Made by a program: the position numbers and the translations under genes. Under the pieces are notes generated by a model. That model was not told where the DNA came from and did not search any database. It worked only from the letters and a program-made list of their open reading frames with translations. Shown piece by piece: positions 45,100 through 55,406 of a DNA stretch of 64,000 nucleotides. Each line of letters begins with the position of its first letter. The first letter of the stretch is position 1. The DNA comes from Paenibacillus polysaccharolyticus (lineage in GTDB: Bacteria; Bacillota; Bacilli; Paenibacillales; Paenibacillaceae): assembly GCF_900102085.1 (NCBI RefSeq), contig NZ_FMVM01000001.1, forward strand, positions 372,001-436,000, read 5' to 3'.

Positions 45100-45918
45100 T
45101 TACATTTTTTGCAAAATACCTTTAACCAAGCCAATGAACGTTGTTTTCACTTTCGCGGCTACCTCAATAACTTCATCATGGCTGAGCGGTTGATCCAGAA
45201 TACCACATGCCATGTTTGTCAGACAGGAGATTCCTAATACCTTCATGCCGCCATGAATGGCAACAATCGCTTCTGGTACAGTAGACATCCCTACAGCGTC
45301 CGCACCCATCGTGCGAATCATGCGAATCTCAGCAGGTGTTTCATAAGCTGGACCACTCCACCACGCATATACCCCTTGTTGCAGGCTTACATTTTGCTCT
45401 TCAGCAACCTGTAGAGCGACACTACGCAATTCACGGTTGTATACTTGAGACACATCCGGGAAGCGCACGCCCAGATCAGCATTGTTTGGTCCAATCAGGG
45501 GATTGTTGCCAACCAGATTAATATGATCCGTAATCAGCATGAGCTGGCCTGGTTCGAAACCGGTGTTGACCGCACCACAAGCGTTGGTGACGATCAGTTG
45601 TTCAACGCCAAGTGCCTTCATAATGCGAACCGGGAATGTTACTTCATCTAAGGTAAAACCTTCATAGTAGTGAAGGCGGCCTTTCATGGCTACAACGGTC
45701 TTCCCCATTAATTCTCCAATCACCAATTCATTGGCGTGTCCAATGGCTTCGGATTGAGCAAAATATGGAATCTCTGTATAAGGAATCACTGTTGCATTCT
45801 CAATCTCGTCCGCAAGTGCTCCCAGTCCTGAACCCAGAATCATACCTACCACTGGCTTGGAGTTGATCCGGTTTAATATGTAATCGCGTGCTTCCTGAAT
45901 GTGTGCTGATTGATGCAT
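45100..45918 (-). CDS. punA: Purine-nucleoside phosphorylase
   Basis: A 272-residue trimeric-type enzyme that splits purine nucleosides with phosphate. Motifs include ILGSGLG, GHANELVIGE, MKGRLHYYEG, TNACGAVN and the end ISCLTNMACG. Substrate-binding Glu (YETPAE) and Asn (TNMAC) are present. Stand-alone gene with ordinary promoter space. Salvage metabolism. Confidence 0.93.
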   Translation of the reverse strand: MHQSAHIQEARDYILNRINSKPVVGMILGSGLGALADEIENATVIPYTEIPYFAQSEAIGHANELVIGELMGKTVVAMKGRLHYYEGFTLDEVTFPVRIMKALGVEQLIVTNACGAVNTGFEPGQLMLITDHINLVGNNPLIGPNNADLGVRFPDVSQVYNRELRSVALQVAEEQNVSLQQGVYAWWSGPAYETPAEIRMIRTMGADAVGMSTVPEAIVAIHGGMKVLGISCLTNMACGILDQPLSHDEVIEVAAKVKTTFIGLVKGILQKM

Positions 45919-46058
45919 AATAACGTCCTCCTGATAATCTGAATTGATATTACATCTACCCTATTTATAAGCGTTACTTATCAAGTGTAATGAACAACGG
46001 CTCGGATGTAAATGGGTGTCCTCATTCTGTCTTCAATACACAATTCCGACAAGCTTTG

Positions 46059-46466
46059 TTAGGCTGTAACTCCAGACTGCAACGCGCCAAAGTAAGGCTT
46101 CAACATCGTTTCGAAATTTGCGTCTTGTTCTTCAATCTGCTCAACATACGTCCACAATAAACGTTCTTCTGTGTCGATGTTTATTACCTCAAACTCCATC
46201 TGCCGAGAGGCCCATATCGTAACCTGCCCTATAGCTCTCTCCGATTCATGAACATATCCAATGAAAGGATCGGGAGTACACTCCTTCTCATTTTCAGGAT
46301 TTCCTTTTCTCTCTTCCGTAGAGATCTGGAGCACCTGCAGTTGTTCCTGTTTACGTTGCATCCAGCATCGGAATGAATCCAGCGAAAACGGTCGTGACAG
46401 CAATCCAGCACCTCCTCTCCAAAATTGTACACCAAATAGCCAATCCTCTGCCGGGACCGGCTCCAT
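46059..46466 (-). CDS. Unknown protein, 135 residues
   Basis: A soluble protein with no signal peptide (MEPVPAEDWLFGVQFWRGG). Regularly spaced tryptophans and acidic stretches are seen. No family recognised; it looks like a small domain of the immunity or DUF type. It shares a transcript with the small membrane gene just upstream (12-base gap). Confidence 0.5.
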   Translation of the reverse strand: MEPVPAEDWLFGVQFWRGGAGLLSRPFSLDSFRCWMQRKQEQLQVLQISTEERKGNPENEKECTPDPFIGYVHESERAIGQVTIWASRQMEFEVINIDTEERLLWTYVEQIEEQDANFETMLKPYFGALQSGVTA

Positions 46467-46477
46467 GGTACCATATA

Positions 46478-46648
46478 CTAATTCAGCGTATGACTCCCTC
46501 TACGTTTATACCAGTCTATCCCCATCATCAAGATAAACATCCAGAACGCAAATATTAGAGGTTTACCGATCCTTCCCTCTCCGAAAATAAAATAGGCCAT
46601 TGCGAAATTCCCGATAAACGTTAACGCATTATTACGGATACTTTCCAT
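46478..46648 (-). CDS. Small two-helix membrane protein, about 56 residues
   Basis: The ATG at 46648 has GGAG nine bases upstream and is preferred over one five codons earlier. Two hydrophobic segments (ALTFIGNFAMAYFIFG and PLIFAFWMFILMMGIDW) with a basic end. Function unknown. Confidence 0.55.
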   Translation of the reverse strand: MESIRNNALTFIGNFAMAYFIFGEGRIGKPLIFAFWMFILMMGIDWYKRRGSHTLN

Positions 46649-46828
46649 CTTATTCAACTCCATCTTGAATTCGATTTATAACTCTTCAAGATATATCGTT
46701 TCGGCTCGATCTTCATTCCATTGAACCGCTGACTCACAAGACTACTCTATATTATTGAAAATTATAACATATACAACAAATAATTAGATGTCATTTTCTT
46801 TTCATTTTGCTTATACATGCGTATACCA

Positions 46829-46856
46829 AAAAAAGCCGGCCTCACTCGGCCGACTT
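46829..46856 (-). terminator. Terminator of the sugar ABC operon
   Basis: On the minus strand GTCGGCC/GGCCGGC with a six-base loop, followed by a run of seven T. Confidence 0.8.
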
Positions 46857-46915
46857 CTTTAGATCCTACTATAATTCGTTTCCTAACGATGATAACTCAT
46901 CATTGCTGCTTCTTA

Positions 46916-47818
46916 CTATTCCTTCACACTACCCAGTTGCAATCCGTGTACAAAGTACTTCTGCAAGAACGGATACACGACCAGGATTGGCAATGCTGCA
47001 ACAATAGTGATCGCTGCCCGGATTGATATCGGCGTAACCATGTTACGCGCTTGCCCCATATCTGCCCCGCTGGATACCGCAGCACTGCTGTTGGTGTTCA
47101 TAGAAGAGGATAGCAGTTTCATCAACTCGTACTGCAACGTACTCAGGTTTTGCTTGGATGAAGCGTACAGGAACGTATCAAACCAAGAGTTCCATTGCCC
47201 TACCGCAATGAACAACGCGACAGTTGCGAGCACAGGCTGACACAACGGTAAAATGATCGACATAAACGTTCTGAAATCGCCCGCACCATCAATCTTGGCT
47301 GACTCAATCAGTCCTTCAGGCAACGTCTGAATATACGTCCGAATAACGATCATATTAAACGCACTGATCAGACCCGGAATGATGTATACCAAGAAGTTGT
47401 TAAGCAAATGCAAATCTTTGATCAGGAAGTATGTTGGAATGAGACCTGCACTAAAATACATGGTCAATACAACGATAATCGTGATCGGTTTGCGCAGAAT
47501 ATAGTCTTTGCGGCTCAGTGTATATGCCAGCATGGAAGTGAGGAACAAGCTGAGAACAGTACCTAGTACAGTTCTGGCAACCGAGACCCCAAAAGCCGCG
47601 AATATGGTGCCACCCGCAAATACAGCTTTGTAGTTTTGGGTAGTCCATTCCCTCGGCAACAGATAGATTCCGCCCCGAATCGTATCATTACCCGCATTAA
47701 AAGAAATAGCCAGTGTGTTCAAAAATGGATATAAGGTCACTACTGCAATAAAGATCATCAGCAAGCCGTTAAATGTGTGGAAGACAATCGGCTCAACTCG
47801 AGATTTGTTTATTCCCAT
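46916..47818 (-). CDS. Carbohydrate ABC transporter permease (LplC-type)
   Basis: A 300-residue MalG-like permease with about six helices and the EAA loop ESAKIDGAGDFRTFMSIILPLCQP. It is the second permease of an oligosaccharide importer. It follows the first permease after 13 bases. No ATPase gene is encoded here, as is usual for LplABC/YteP-type systems that share the MsmX ATPase. Confidence 0.9.
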   Translation of the reverse strand: MGINKSRVEPIVFHTFNGLLMIFIAVVTLYPFLNTLAISFNAGNDTIRGGIYLLPREWTTQNYKAVFAGGTIFAAFGVSVARTVLGTVLSLFLTSMLAYTLSRKDYILRKPITIIVVLTMYFSAGLIPTYFLIKDLHLLNNFLVYIIPGLISAFNMIVIRTYIQTLPEGLIESAKIDGAGDFRTFMSIILPLCQPVLATVALFIAVGQWNSWFDTFLYASSKQNLSTLQYELMKLLSSSMNTNSSAAVSSGADMGQARNMVTPISIRAAITIVAALPILVVYPFLQKYFVHGLQLGSVKE

Positions 47819-47831
47819 CGATGTGTCCTCC

Positions 47832-48797
47832 TCATATTAATCGGTCTTCGCCGAATCGTTTGGATATTGAGTTAGCCGCAAATATCAGAGTGATACTGAC
47901 GACCGTTTTGAATATACCGGCTGCGGTAGCTAGTGAATAGTTACCGATCTGTAGCCCGTATTTCAAGACAAAGATGTCAATGGTCTGAGACCAGTCAACA
48001 ACGACACCATTTCCAAGCAAGTACTGGACTTCGAATCCGGCTTCCAGAATCCATCCCATGTTCATAATCAACAAGATAATGACGATGGACTTGATGCCAG
48101 GCAACGTAACATACAACATTTTTTTATACCGGTTAGCTCCATCAATCTCAGCCGCTTCATAGAGTGAAGGGTCAATGGAAGTGATCGCAGCCAGATAGAT
48201 GATTGCATTCCAGCCGACTTCTTTCCACACGTGTGATGCACCGACAATACCCCAGAAATACTCTGGAACGCTGAGCCACATAATCGGTTCTTTAATGAAT
48301 CCCAGCTTCATCAGCACCACGTTCACAATCCCGCCATCAACCGATAACGAACTGGCTACAATGCCCGTAACGATGATCCATGACAGGAAGTGAGGCAGAT
48401 ATGAGATCGTTTGAATCGTGCGCTTGTACAGCTTGTGTTTGATTTCATTCAGCAAAATCGCAAAAACAATGGCTGTTACAAAGCCAAGAATCATGTTAAT
48501 TAAACTCATCGCGATCGTATTGCGAAGCACGTTCAGAAACGCGTCGTCCGTAAGCAGAAACTTGAAGTGCTTAAGTCCGACCCACTCCTGTTGCGAGAAT
48601 TTCTTCGCTGGACTGTAATTCTGGAACGCCATAACCCAGCCCCAGATCGGATAATACGAGAAAACCAAAATATAAGCGACGATGGGCAGAGACATAAACA
48701 TCAGTTGTTTTTGACTGCGCAGGCGCTTCATCAGAGGCGTCTTGGTCACAACGGTTGGAGCAGATTTTTCCTGTATGGCTCCCGGCGTATTCGCCAT
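47832..48797 (-). CDS. Carbohydrate ABC transporter permease (LplB-type)
   Basis: A 321-residue MalF-like permease with the EAA loop YEAAEIDGANRYKKMLYVTLPGIK. Pairs with the LplC-type protein. Together with the binding protein at 48917 it forms an oligosaccharide importer typical of Paenibacillus plant polysaccharide loci. Confidence 0.9.
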   Translation of the reverse strand: MANTPGAIQEKSAPTVVTKTPLMKRLRSQKQLMFMSLPIVAYILVFSYYPIWGWVMAFQNYSPAKKFSQQEWVGLKHFKFLLTDDAFLNVLRNTIAMSLINMILGFVTAIVFAILLNEIKHKLYKRTIQTISYLPHFLSWIIVTGIVASSLSVDGGIVNVVLMKLGFIKEPIMWLSVPEYFWGIVGASHVWKEVGWNAIIYLAAITSIDPSLYEAAEIDGANRYKKMLYVTLPGIKSIVIILLIMNMGWILEAGFEVQYLLGNGVVVDWSQTIDIFVLKYGLQIGNYSLATAAGIFKTVVSITLIFAANSISKRFGEDRLI

Positions 48798-48842
48798 CTT
48801 TCACTCCTCCTATCAACGTACAGCGGATTTTAGGGATGAATT

Positions 48843-48895
48843 GCTCGGAAGGCACAAGGCATGATTTACATCCATGCACCTGACACCTTCCGAGC
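48843..48895 (-). promoter_or_regulatory. Intercistronic stem-loop after the binding-protein gene
   Basis: GCTCGGAAGG pairs with CCTTCCGAGC around a 33-base loop with partial inner pairing. Such loops give more binding protein than permease. It is not followed by a T-run. Confidence 0.55.
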
Positions 48896-48916
48896 TAATC
48901 CAACAGCCGCTTTTAT

Positions 48917-50575
48917 TTATTTCACGGTCCAGTTCTGAATCCGCCATTGTAATTGCTCATTGATTCGGTCTTCATACGCTTTCACGTTGATTTTCTTGTA
49001 AGCGTCCACATACTCGCTCCAGATCGAATCAAATTGATCTGAATTGGACATGATCGCTCTAGGCAAGTACTTCAGCGATGTATCGGTCATTTGTTTGTTG
49101 GCTACCGAAGCATCTGAACCTTCTTTCAAGTCCACTTGCCATGCTGGATAATACACTGGGTTTTCAGGTGCAGGAGAGAAGAAATCACTCCATGTTTTGA
49201 AACCGTATGCATCCAACAATTCTTTATCCTCTTTCTTCAAGCCATCATAGAATTCTTCAGGCTGATTGGTAGCACCAATCGCGTTGCCATCCGAGAAAGT
49301 ACCTTCCATTTTCGGTGCTGCACCGTAGAAACCTTCTGCTTTGTTAGCCAGTTTCCATGCCGGGTCTTCCTGCTGAAGACGTTGTTCAGGTGTACGATAG
49401 AATCTGCCTTTATCGTTAACCATGTAGTCTACGCCCTCTTCACCCCAAGACAGCAACTTTTGATACTTCTCATCCATCAACTTATCCAGGAATTCCAGGA
49501 TTGCAACAGGATCTTTAGCATCTTTACTGATACCAAAACCGTTGTTCAAGTTGATAACCGGACGATCCAGGTAGTGATCCTTAATGCTTGTGTCATATAC
49601 AAGTGGGAAACCAACATACGTTTCACCAATTTTGTTCTGAGCTACGAGCGGATCTTCACCTTGCTGAAAGTTCCAGTGTTGGTCAAACATACCGACAACG
49701 CGTCCAGATGAGATTTTAGCCAGATACTGGTCATAGTTCTGAACGAAAGCTTCTTTATCAAGCAGTCCTTCATTATAGAGACTGTTCAGCTCTTTATAAT
49801 ATCTTTTCGAAATATCTTTATCCGCGAATACGCTTGCAACGCCCTTATCATCAACAACAACCCCGCCATCATTTGGATGACCTGTCAAATGCTCTGGCGG
49901 ATTGAGCAGTGGGAAGGTTCTCCAGTCGGAAGCCAAAGTTGTGAAACCAATCGTTGGCTGTCCATCCGCTGTTGTTGGATGTTTCGCAGTATAATCCCGA
50001 ATCAGTTTCATATACTCATCAAGTGTTTTCGGTGTTGGATATCCGGCTTCTTTCAGTACCTGTTTTTGAATCCAGAACGCAGGACCGGAATAGTAGTTAC
50101 TGATGAACTCACCTGTGTATACGCCATAGTTTGGCAACCAGTAGATATGTCCATCACTGGAATCTTTCATTCGTTCCCAATCTTTTGCATAATGCTTTTT
50201 GAGGTTCGGTGCATGCTTCTCAATCAGATCCTCCAGTGGAATAACCGCACCAGCCGCAACCAGTTTGGTATCTGCTGTAATCAGATCCGGGTATTCTCCA
50301 CCCGCAACCATAACACCTAGCTTCTGTTGCAAGTCACCGACCAGAAACTCCATGTTTAGTTTGACACCCAGCTCATCCTCAATCTTTTTGTAGATGCGGT
50401 TATCCGCTGCAGGTGCCTGATTTGGTGTACCAATAAATGCCGAGATGTTTAATACTTCCTTACCATCGGGTGTCGTCGTTTTGGCCTCTTCTCCACTGCA
50501 TCCTGCCAGTGCCAGAGTTAGTGCCAGAACAAGAGAAACGGAACCCCAAAGTTTCTTTTTCTTCAATCCCCCCAT
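48917..50575 (-). CDS. Sugar-binding lipoprotein of the ABC importer (LplA/YtcQ type)
   Basis: A 552-residue extracellular binding protein. The lipobox LALAGC gives a lipid-anchored protein. The start with GGAGG eight bases upstream was chosen (MGGLKKKKLWGS). The 500-residue domain is of the LplA/YtcQ type used for long oligosaccharides. It is encoded next to the two permeases and downstream of the two-component genes, which probably sense the same sugar. Confidence 0.9.
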   Translation of the reverse strand: MGGLKKKKLWGSVSLVLALTLALAGCSGEEAKTTTPDGKEVLNISAFIGTPNQAPAADNRIYKKIEDELGVKLNMEFLVGDLQQKLGVMVAGGEYPDLITADTKLVAAGAVIPLEDLIEKHAPNLKKHYAKDWERMKDSSDGHIYWLPNYGVYTGEFISNYYSGPAFWIQKQVLKEAGYPTPKTLDEYMKLIRDYTAKHPTTADGQPTIGFTTLASDWRTFPLLNPPEHLTGHPNDGGVVVDDKGVASVFADKDISKRYYKELNSLYNEGLLDKEAFVQNYDQYLAKISSGRVVGMFDQHWNFQQGEDPLVAQNKIGETYVGFPLVYDTSIKDHYLDRPVINLNNGFGISKDAKDPVAILEFLDKLMDEKYQKLLSWGEEGVDYMVNDKGRFYRTPEQRLQQEDPAWKLANKAEGFYGAAPKMEGTFSDGNAIGATNQPEEFYDGLKKEDKELLDAYGFKTWSDFFSPAPENPVYYPAWQVDLKEGSDASVANKQMTDTSLKYLPRAIMSNSDQFDSIWSEYVDAYKKINVKAYEDRINEQLQWRIQNWTVK

Positions 50576-50717
50576 GTATTGCGCCTCCTTGGAAGTGGTT
50601 TGCCTTACTGATTTCATTATGAGGAAATGTATGCGGTTTCAAAATAAACAGATTTAAGCATCTCCCCCCCTTAATTGCAGGAGGTCTTGAACCGGATCAA
50701 CCCTCCTTATATGTGCT

Positions 50718-52271
50718 CTACTTAGCATGCTTAAGGCGATACTCAGCCGGCTTCAGCCCTGTTCTGCGCTCGAACTGTTTCAGGAAATGCTGGTAACTCT
50801 TATAACCAACCTGCTCTGCAATCGCACATGAAGCATCGTCTGAATCTCTGAGCAGTCTCATCGCTTCCTCTATCCTAAGATCATGTACCATGTCCAGAAC
50901 ACCCTTGCCATATTTGCGCATAAAAGATTGGCCCAGATGCACAGGATGCATGAAGAATCTCTCGGCAAGCTCCTTAATGGTAAAGGTCTCTCTAAAATGC
51001 GCTTGCAAGTATTCAGCTACCATCGCCTGTGTTCCACCAAGCTGTTTTTGACGTAGAGATGATGCCACAGCTTGACACTTCAAGCAAAACTTTTCCATCA
51101 TACTCGCTGATTTTTCGATGTTCCAGTGATACCGGTCATCGGAATGAAAGGCTGTATCCAGCAAAAGATCCTTCGTTTCTCCTCCAAGCTCCTTGCATAG
51201 AGAAAAACCGCGGAATAAAATCTGGGTCATGAATATGTGCACAAATTCAGGTGCAGTCTTGTTCATTACAAATTGATGGAATGCTTCTCTAATCGACAGA
51301 CTTAATTGTTCTGGCGAACCGTTCTCCAGATGCTCCATAATGAAATCCACTTCACGGAGAGATTCGGGATTAAATCTTAGACGTTGTTCCTGAAGATCTT
51401 CGGCGAATAGCAGATTCCCTTGGTGCAGAAACAAAAAACGCTCCGTCTCGACAGCCATACTTCTGGAAAGAGATAAGGCTTCCGGTTGCTGCACAGGCAA
51501 ACCTACGGCAAACTGAACTCCGTCTGGAACAACTTCATTTAAGTCAGACAACAACCTTTCCGCAAAATCCCGATGATCTTTTCCTTGCCATGTTTCTAAC
51601 TCTAAAGACACTTCACCCCAGACAATACCGCAGGCATCCTGTTCATTTTCCACCACATAACAGCACGGTTCACGGCTTACGGTCTCATGAATCACCGAGC
51701 GAATCTGACCAGAATCAGCACGCTGAAATCTCACTTTCACATACGTCCACTTCTGAGCTTGCTCATACAAATGAGCGATATCGTGAGCCATCTGTTCTGC
51801 ATCCTCAACTTCCTGTCCGGTAACCAGTGTAGCCAAAACATGCCGTGTTTCCTGTACTTTGGCCTGTTCACGAACAACTTCACGCTCTTGCTTCTCCTTC
51901 AACTCCTGCGCCAGTCGCTCCAGCATATCGTCCGCTTCCATCGTATCCACAGGTTTGGTTAAGTAATTGCTGACGCCAAGACGAATAGCCTGCCTCGCGT
52001 AATTAAAATCGCTGTAGCCACTTGTAATGACAAACATTGTGGAATCGTGCCCCAGACGGCGTGCCTCTTCAATCAATTCCAGTCCGTTCATCGCTGGCAT
52101 ATGAATATCCGTGACAACCAGATCAGGTTTACTCGTACGGATCGCTTCGACTGCCTCTTCTCCATTCGTACACACACCGTTAATTTCAAAACCGAATTTT
52201 CGCCAATCAATTAACAACTGCAGGCCTTCAATCGCAAACGGCTCATCATCCACCAATAGAACTTTATACAT
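50718..52271 (-). CDS. Response regulator with AraC output (YesN type)
   Basis: A 517-residue regulator. The receiver domain has DDEPFA at the start, the phospho-acceptor Asp in VVTDIHMPAMNG, and Lys in YLTKPVD. The C-terminal 100 residues form an AraC double helix-turn-helix (FTIKELAERFFMHPVHLGQSF, then SCAIAEQVGYKSYQHFLKQF). It likely activates the sugar ABC and xylanase genes when phosphorylated by the adjacent kinase. Confidence 0.9.
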   Translation of the reverse strand: MYKVLLVDDEPFAIEGLQLLIDWRKFGFEINGVCTNGEEAVEAIRTSKPDLVVTDIHMPAMNGLELIEEARRLGHDSTMFVITSGYSDFNYARQAIRLGVSNYLTKPVDTMEADDMLERLAQELKEKQEREVVREQAKVQETRHVLATLVTGQEVEDAEQMAHDIAHLYEQAQKWTYVKVRFQRADSGQIRSVIHETVSREPCCYVVENEQDACGIVWGEVSLELETWQGKDHRDFAERLLSDLNEVVPDGVQFAVGLPVQQPEALSLSRSMAVETERFLFLHQGNLLFAEDLQEQRLRFNPESLREVDFIMEHLENGSPEQLSLSIREAFHQFVMNKTAPEFVHIFMTQILFRGFSLCKELGGETKDLLLDTAFHSDDRYHWNIEKSASMMEKFCLKCQAVASSLRQKQLGGTQAMVAEYLQAHFRETFTIKELAERFFMHPVHLGQSFMRKYGKGVLDMVHDLRIEEAMRLLRDSDDASCAIAEQVGYKSYQHFLKQFERRTGLKPAEYRLKHAK

Positions 52272-52296
52272 CTTGCTGTCCCCCTTTGTTCATCAG

Positions 52297-54042
52297 TCAC
52301 AGTCTATCTGTCGGAATATGAAATCCGGCTTCCGTACCGCTGCCCTTCTCACTGCGAATCGTGAACGTTGCATCCCCTTCATAAAATAATTCCAGGCGGC
52401 GATAGACATTACGAATGCCCACATGTGAACCGTCCTTCGCCTGATCCGAGCGTACGTCCTGTATTAATTGCCGCAGTTTATCCTGCTCCATCCCGATCCC
52501 GTTATCGATAACCCGAATAACCAGTCCGGATTCACCTAGCTTTGCGGTAATATGAATTAATCGCCCATTTTTGCGTGCTTGCAATCCATGTTTGCACGCA
52601 TTCTCCACCAGCGGCTGAATACTCATACGCGGAATACGTTTGCCCGCAGCCTTTGGATCAATATCCAGAGTATAATCAAACAACTCTCCGAATCTGAACT
52701 TCTCAATTTGAAGATAAAGTGTTGTGAATTGTAACTCCTCTTCGAGTGGGATCAAGTTGTCTGATCTGCTGAGCAACTGTCTCATGAGTAAAGATAAGCT
52801 TTTAATAATCTCAGATACTTCGGTATAGCCGTTTTTAGTGCTTACGACGAGTAATGCGTTCAGTGTATTAAACAGAAAATGTGGATTCATCTGGCTCTGG
52901 AGCATAGATAACTCCGTTCGGACTTGATCCAGTTCCAGATCCTTGTGCCTGATCTCCAGTTTGTATACGTCGTTAATCAGGGAATGGATTTTGCTGATCA
53001 TCATATTAAACGTGCGAATTAACCCGCCAATCTCGTCCCGACCTTCCTGGATCTCGATCAGGTCAAAACGTTCATTCCGCACTTTCTCCATATGCCTTGA
53101 CAATTTACGGATACGGTAGTGGTACGAACGCAAAATAAAGTAAATGAGCACCGATGGTACGATGACACTGATAATCGCCAGCCACAAAATGGAATTACGC
53201 GCTTCGTCCAACAACTGATCCACATGCCGCGTATCCGCAACACCGATCAGCTTCCAGCCGTCCAGATAAGCCAGATTACCAAGTGACTTCTCCATGATAT
53301 ATTCGGACTTCGCATCGGAAGACCATCCCTCTGCCGGGAAGCGTGCACTGGAAACGACCGGACGGCTATTTCCGTCCACAAGTCTGAGCTGCAGGCTGTT
53401 TGTCTCCCGATTAAGGATGCTGTAAATTCGATTCACTTCGAGATCAATTTTGGAATACTTCGCGTAGGTAGCATATGAAGTAAATGTCTTCATTTTTCCA
53501 ATGACACTAATTCGCTTCCCGCGGCTAAATCCAGACTGTTCTTCGTAATCAATAACTAAAATATCGCCGTTTGCTTGATTTAACTGCTCCATGCCCGGCA
53601 ACGACGTCGTTTTGTCCTTCATGACGATGTAGTGACTACCGGTCTGAATGGTATCGTTATCCGTATAAATTCGGACTTCCAAAATATTGGCCGACATATA
53701 CCGTGTCAATTTGTCACGCAGGAAAACATGATATTCGTTGTAATAATCCACAGGTGACGCGTAGGTACGATCCAGAGCTTCATATAAGGAATCATCGGCG
53801 GCAATCATACGGCTTAGCGCCACGCTCTCATCAATCATACCAACCAATTCTCCTGCGGCTCTATCAATCGATTTGCGCAGATTTTCCTGTTCCCGTACTT
53901 TGATATCTGCAGATGTTCGTTGATAGAAAAACAGATTAATCGCAATAATCGGTAGCAGAATACTGACCACATAGATCAGCAGAAATTTATATCGAAGGGG
54001 GATGTCGTTTACCGTATGAAAAGTCCTCTTCTTCTTATGCAC
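52297..54042 (-). CDS. Membrane sensor histidine kinase (YesM type)
   Basis: A 581-residue kinase starting at a GTG with AAGGGTG upstream. Two membrane helices flank an extracellular sensor region of about 240 residues, then a HAMP segment and the kinase core with the phospho-His in QSQMNPHFLFNTLNALL and the ATP-binding DNGIGM. This is the 5TM-less YesM subfamily common in Firmicutes sugar loci. It lies between the two response regulators; either could be its partner. Confidence 0.9.
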   Translation of the reverse strand: MHKKKRTFHTVNDIPLRYKFLLIYVVSILLPIIAINLFFYQRTSADIKVREQENLRKSIDRAAGELVGMIDESVALSRMIAADDSLYEALDRTYASPVDYYNEYHVFLRDKLTRYMSANILEVRIYTDNDTIQTGSHYIVMKDKTTSLPGMEQLNQANGDILVIDYEEQSGFSRGKRISVIGKMKTFTSYATYAKYSKIDLEVNRIYSILNRETNSLQLRLVDGNSRPVVSSARFPAEGWSSDAKSEYIMEKSLGNLAYLDGWKLIGVADTRHVDQLLDEARNSILWLAIISVIVPSVLIYFILRSYHYRIRKLSRHMEKVRNERFDLIEIQEGRDEIGGLIRTFNMMISKIHSLINDVYKLEIRHKDLELDQVRTELSMLQSQMNPHFLFNTLNALLVVSTKNGYTEVSEIIKSLSLLMRQLLSRSDNLIPLEEELQFTTLYLQIEKFRFGELFDYTLDIDPKAAGKRIPRMSIQPLVENACKHGLQARKNGRLIHITAKLGESGLVIRVIDNGIGMEQDKLRQLIQDVRSDQAKDGSHVGIRNVYRRLELFYEGDATFTIRSEKGSGTEAGFHIPTDRL

Positions 54043-54046
54043 ATAA

Positions 54047-55165
54047 TCACCCTTGGTTGTTGTTTTTATATAGAGATGGAAGCTCACCTGTAAGCGCTTT
54101 AAATTTTTCTGTAAAATACTCCGCATCATGATAGCCCAATTCAAATGCAATATCTGAGATTTTCATATTGGTTCGGCGGAGCATCCTGCGTGCCTCTTCA
54201 ATACGAAGACGATGAACATATTCACTGAAGCTGACTCCCATCTCACGCTTGAACTGCTGACCTAGATAAGCCGAGTTGACATGAATGTGATTAGCGAGCT
54301 GCTGCAGCTTGATTTTGGTACGATAATGCTCCTTCAGATACTGGACAGCCTCTGCCACCAGACCACTGGAACCTGGATCAGCCTGAGCCATTGAAGCAAA
54401 CGTTTCCGTAATCCGAATAAACAATTTCTTCAAGTCCCCCATGAACCAACTCTCTGTATGATGCCAGGTTCGCACTTGGAGAAGAGTCTGATCTGCTCCG
54501 ATCATGCTATATCTGCGTAGTAGTTCTCCATGGATGTATCTGACTGCGCTTTGAGCCCAGATCATCGCGGCCCGAGATTCTTGTATCTCCTGTAGCATAT
54601 CATCAACAATGCGAGCAACGCCTGTTACATCTCCTGCCTCGATTAACGCGATAAACTGCCGTGCCCGCGATGCCATTTTCTCCAGATCCGCCTCATCCAA
54701 CATGCCGTCGTCATCCGTAGTTGAGTCCAGCATCTCCATGGCGTGATATTGCTCTTCCGCAAGCTTGATCTCTATTTCCTGCCGCTGGGTATCCAGCGGT
54801 ACGATCAGATTCCGTAATAACTCGTGAATTTCTTCTGGCACCAAAGGTTTGAGCACATATTCATTCACCCGATATCGTATCGCCTGCTGTGCATAACCAA
54901 ACTCGGAATACCCTGTTACGATCACGATCTGGGAATCATATTTTAACTCTTCACGCATGGTTCGGATCAACCCCAGCCCATCAAGCACAGGCATCTGGAT
55001 ATCGGTTACCACCAAATCCGGATTTACATGATTGATCAGTTCCAGTGCTTCTTCTCCATCGGTCGCAGTTCCACACAACTCATATCCGCAGCCTTGCCAA
55101 TCGATCATCGTTTTCCAGCCTTCCAGCATAAACGGCTCATCATCTGCTACAATGACCTTGTACAT
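54047..55165 (-). CDS. Response regulator with AraC output, second copy
   Basis: A 372-residue YesN-type regulator starting at ATG with AGGTGA upstream. Receiver residues DDEPFM, VVTDIQMPVLDG and VLKPLVP are intact. The C-terminal AraC domain reads IKLQQLANHIHVNSAYLGQQF and ISDIAFELGYHDAEYFTEKF. Its stop is four bases before the kinase start. Two response regulators for one kinase gene is unusual but known in these loci. Confidence 0.9.
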   Translation of the reverse strand: MYKVIVADDEPFMLEGWKTMIDWQGCGYELCGTATDGEEALELINHVNPDLVVTDIQMPVLDGLGLIRTMREELKYDSQIVIVTGYSEFGYAQQAIRYRVNEYVLKPLVPEEIHELLRNLIVPLDTQRQEIEIKLAEEQYHAMEMLDSTTDDDGMLDEADLEKMASRARQFIALIEAGDVTGVARIVDDMLQEIQESRAAMIWAQSAVRYIHGELLRRYSMIGADQTLLQVRTWHHTESWFMGDLKKLFIRITETFASMAQADPGSSGLVAEAVQYLKEHYRTKIKLQQLANHIHVNSAYLGQQFKREMGVSFSEYVHRLRIEEARRMLRRTNMKISDIAFELGYHDAEYFTEKFKALTGELPSLYKNNNQG

Positions 55166-55274
55166 TGGATTCACCTGCCATTTCCCCTTTTTTTCTCCAG
55201 TATGGCATCGTACCGTCCATGTGACAATGCTATTATTCGAATAAATCTGCTCTATATATAAGATACTTCAAAAA

Positions 55275-55319
55275 AGCCTTACAGGCTTACCCCTTTTTAT
55301 GGGGTCCGCATGTAAGGCT
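55275..55319 (-). terminator. Terminator of the xylanase gene
   Basis: Minus-strand stem AGCCTTACA/TGTAAGGCT with an inner stem ACCCC/GGGGT, followed by a T-run. Confidence 0.75.
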
Positions 55320-55406
55320 GTAATTCCGAAACACTCAGCAGAGCGCTGTATGCTTAGCTTAAAGGTATATCTAAATTGAGCCTGAAATTTTGCCTTAGTT
55401 TTCTTC

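Noticed and set aside
52111..52389. Plus-strand open frame across the boundary of the response regulator and kinase genes
   Set aside because: Overlaps two well-supported genes in antisense and shows no protein family pattern.
54090..54104. Another TAAGCGCTT-type sequence
   Set aside because: It is inside the coding sequence of the second response regulator and far from any promoter, so it is probably chance.
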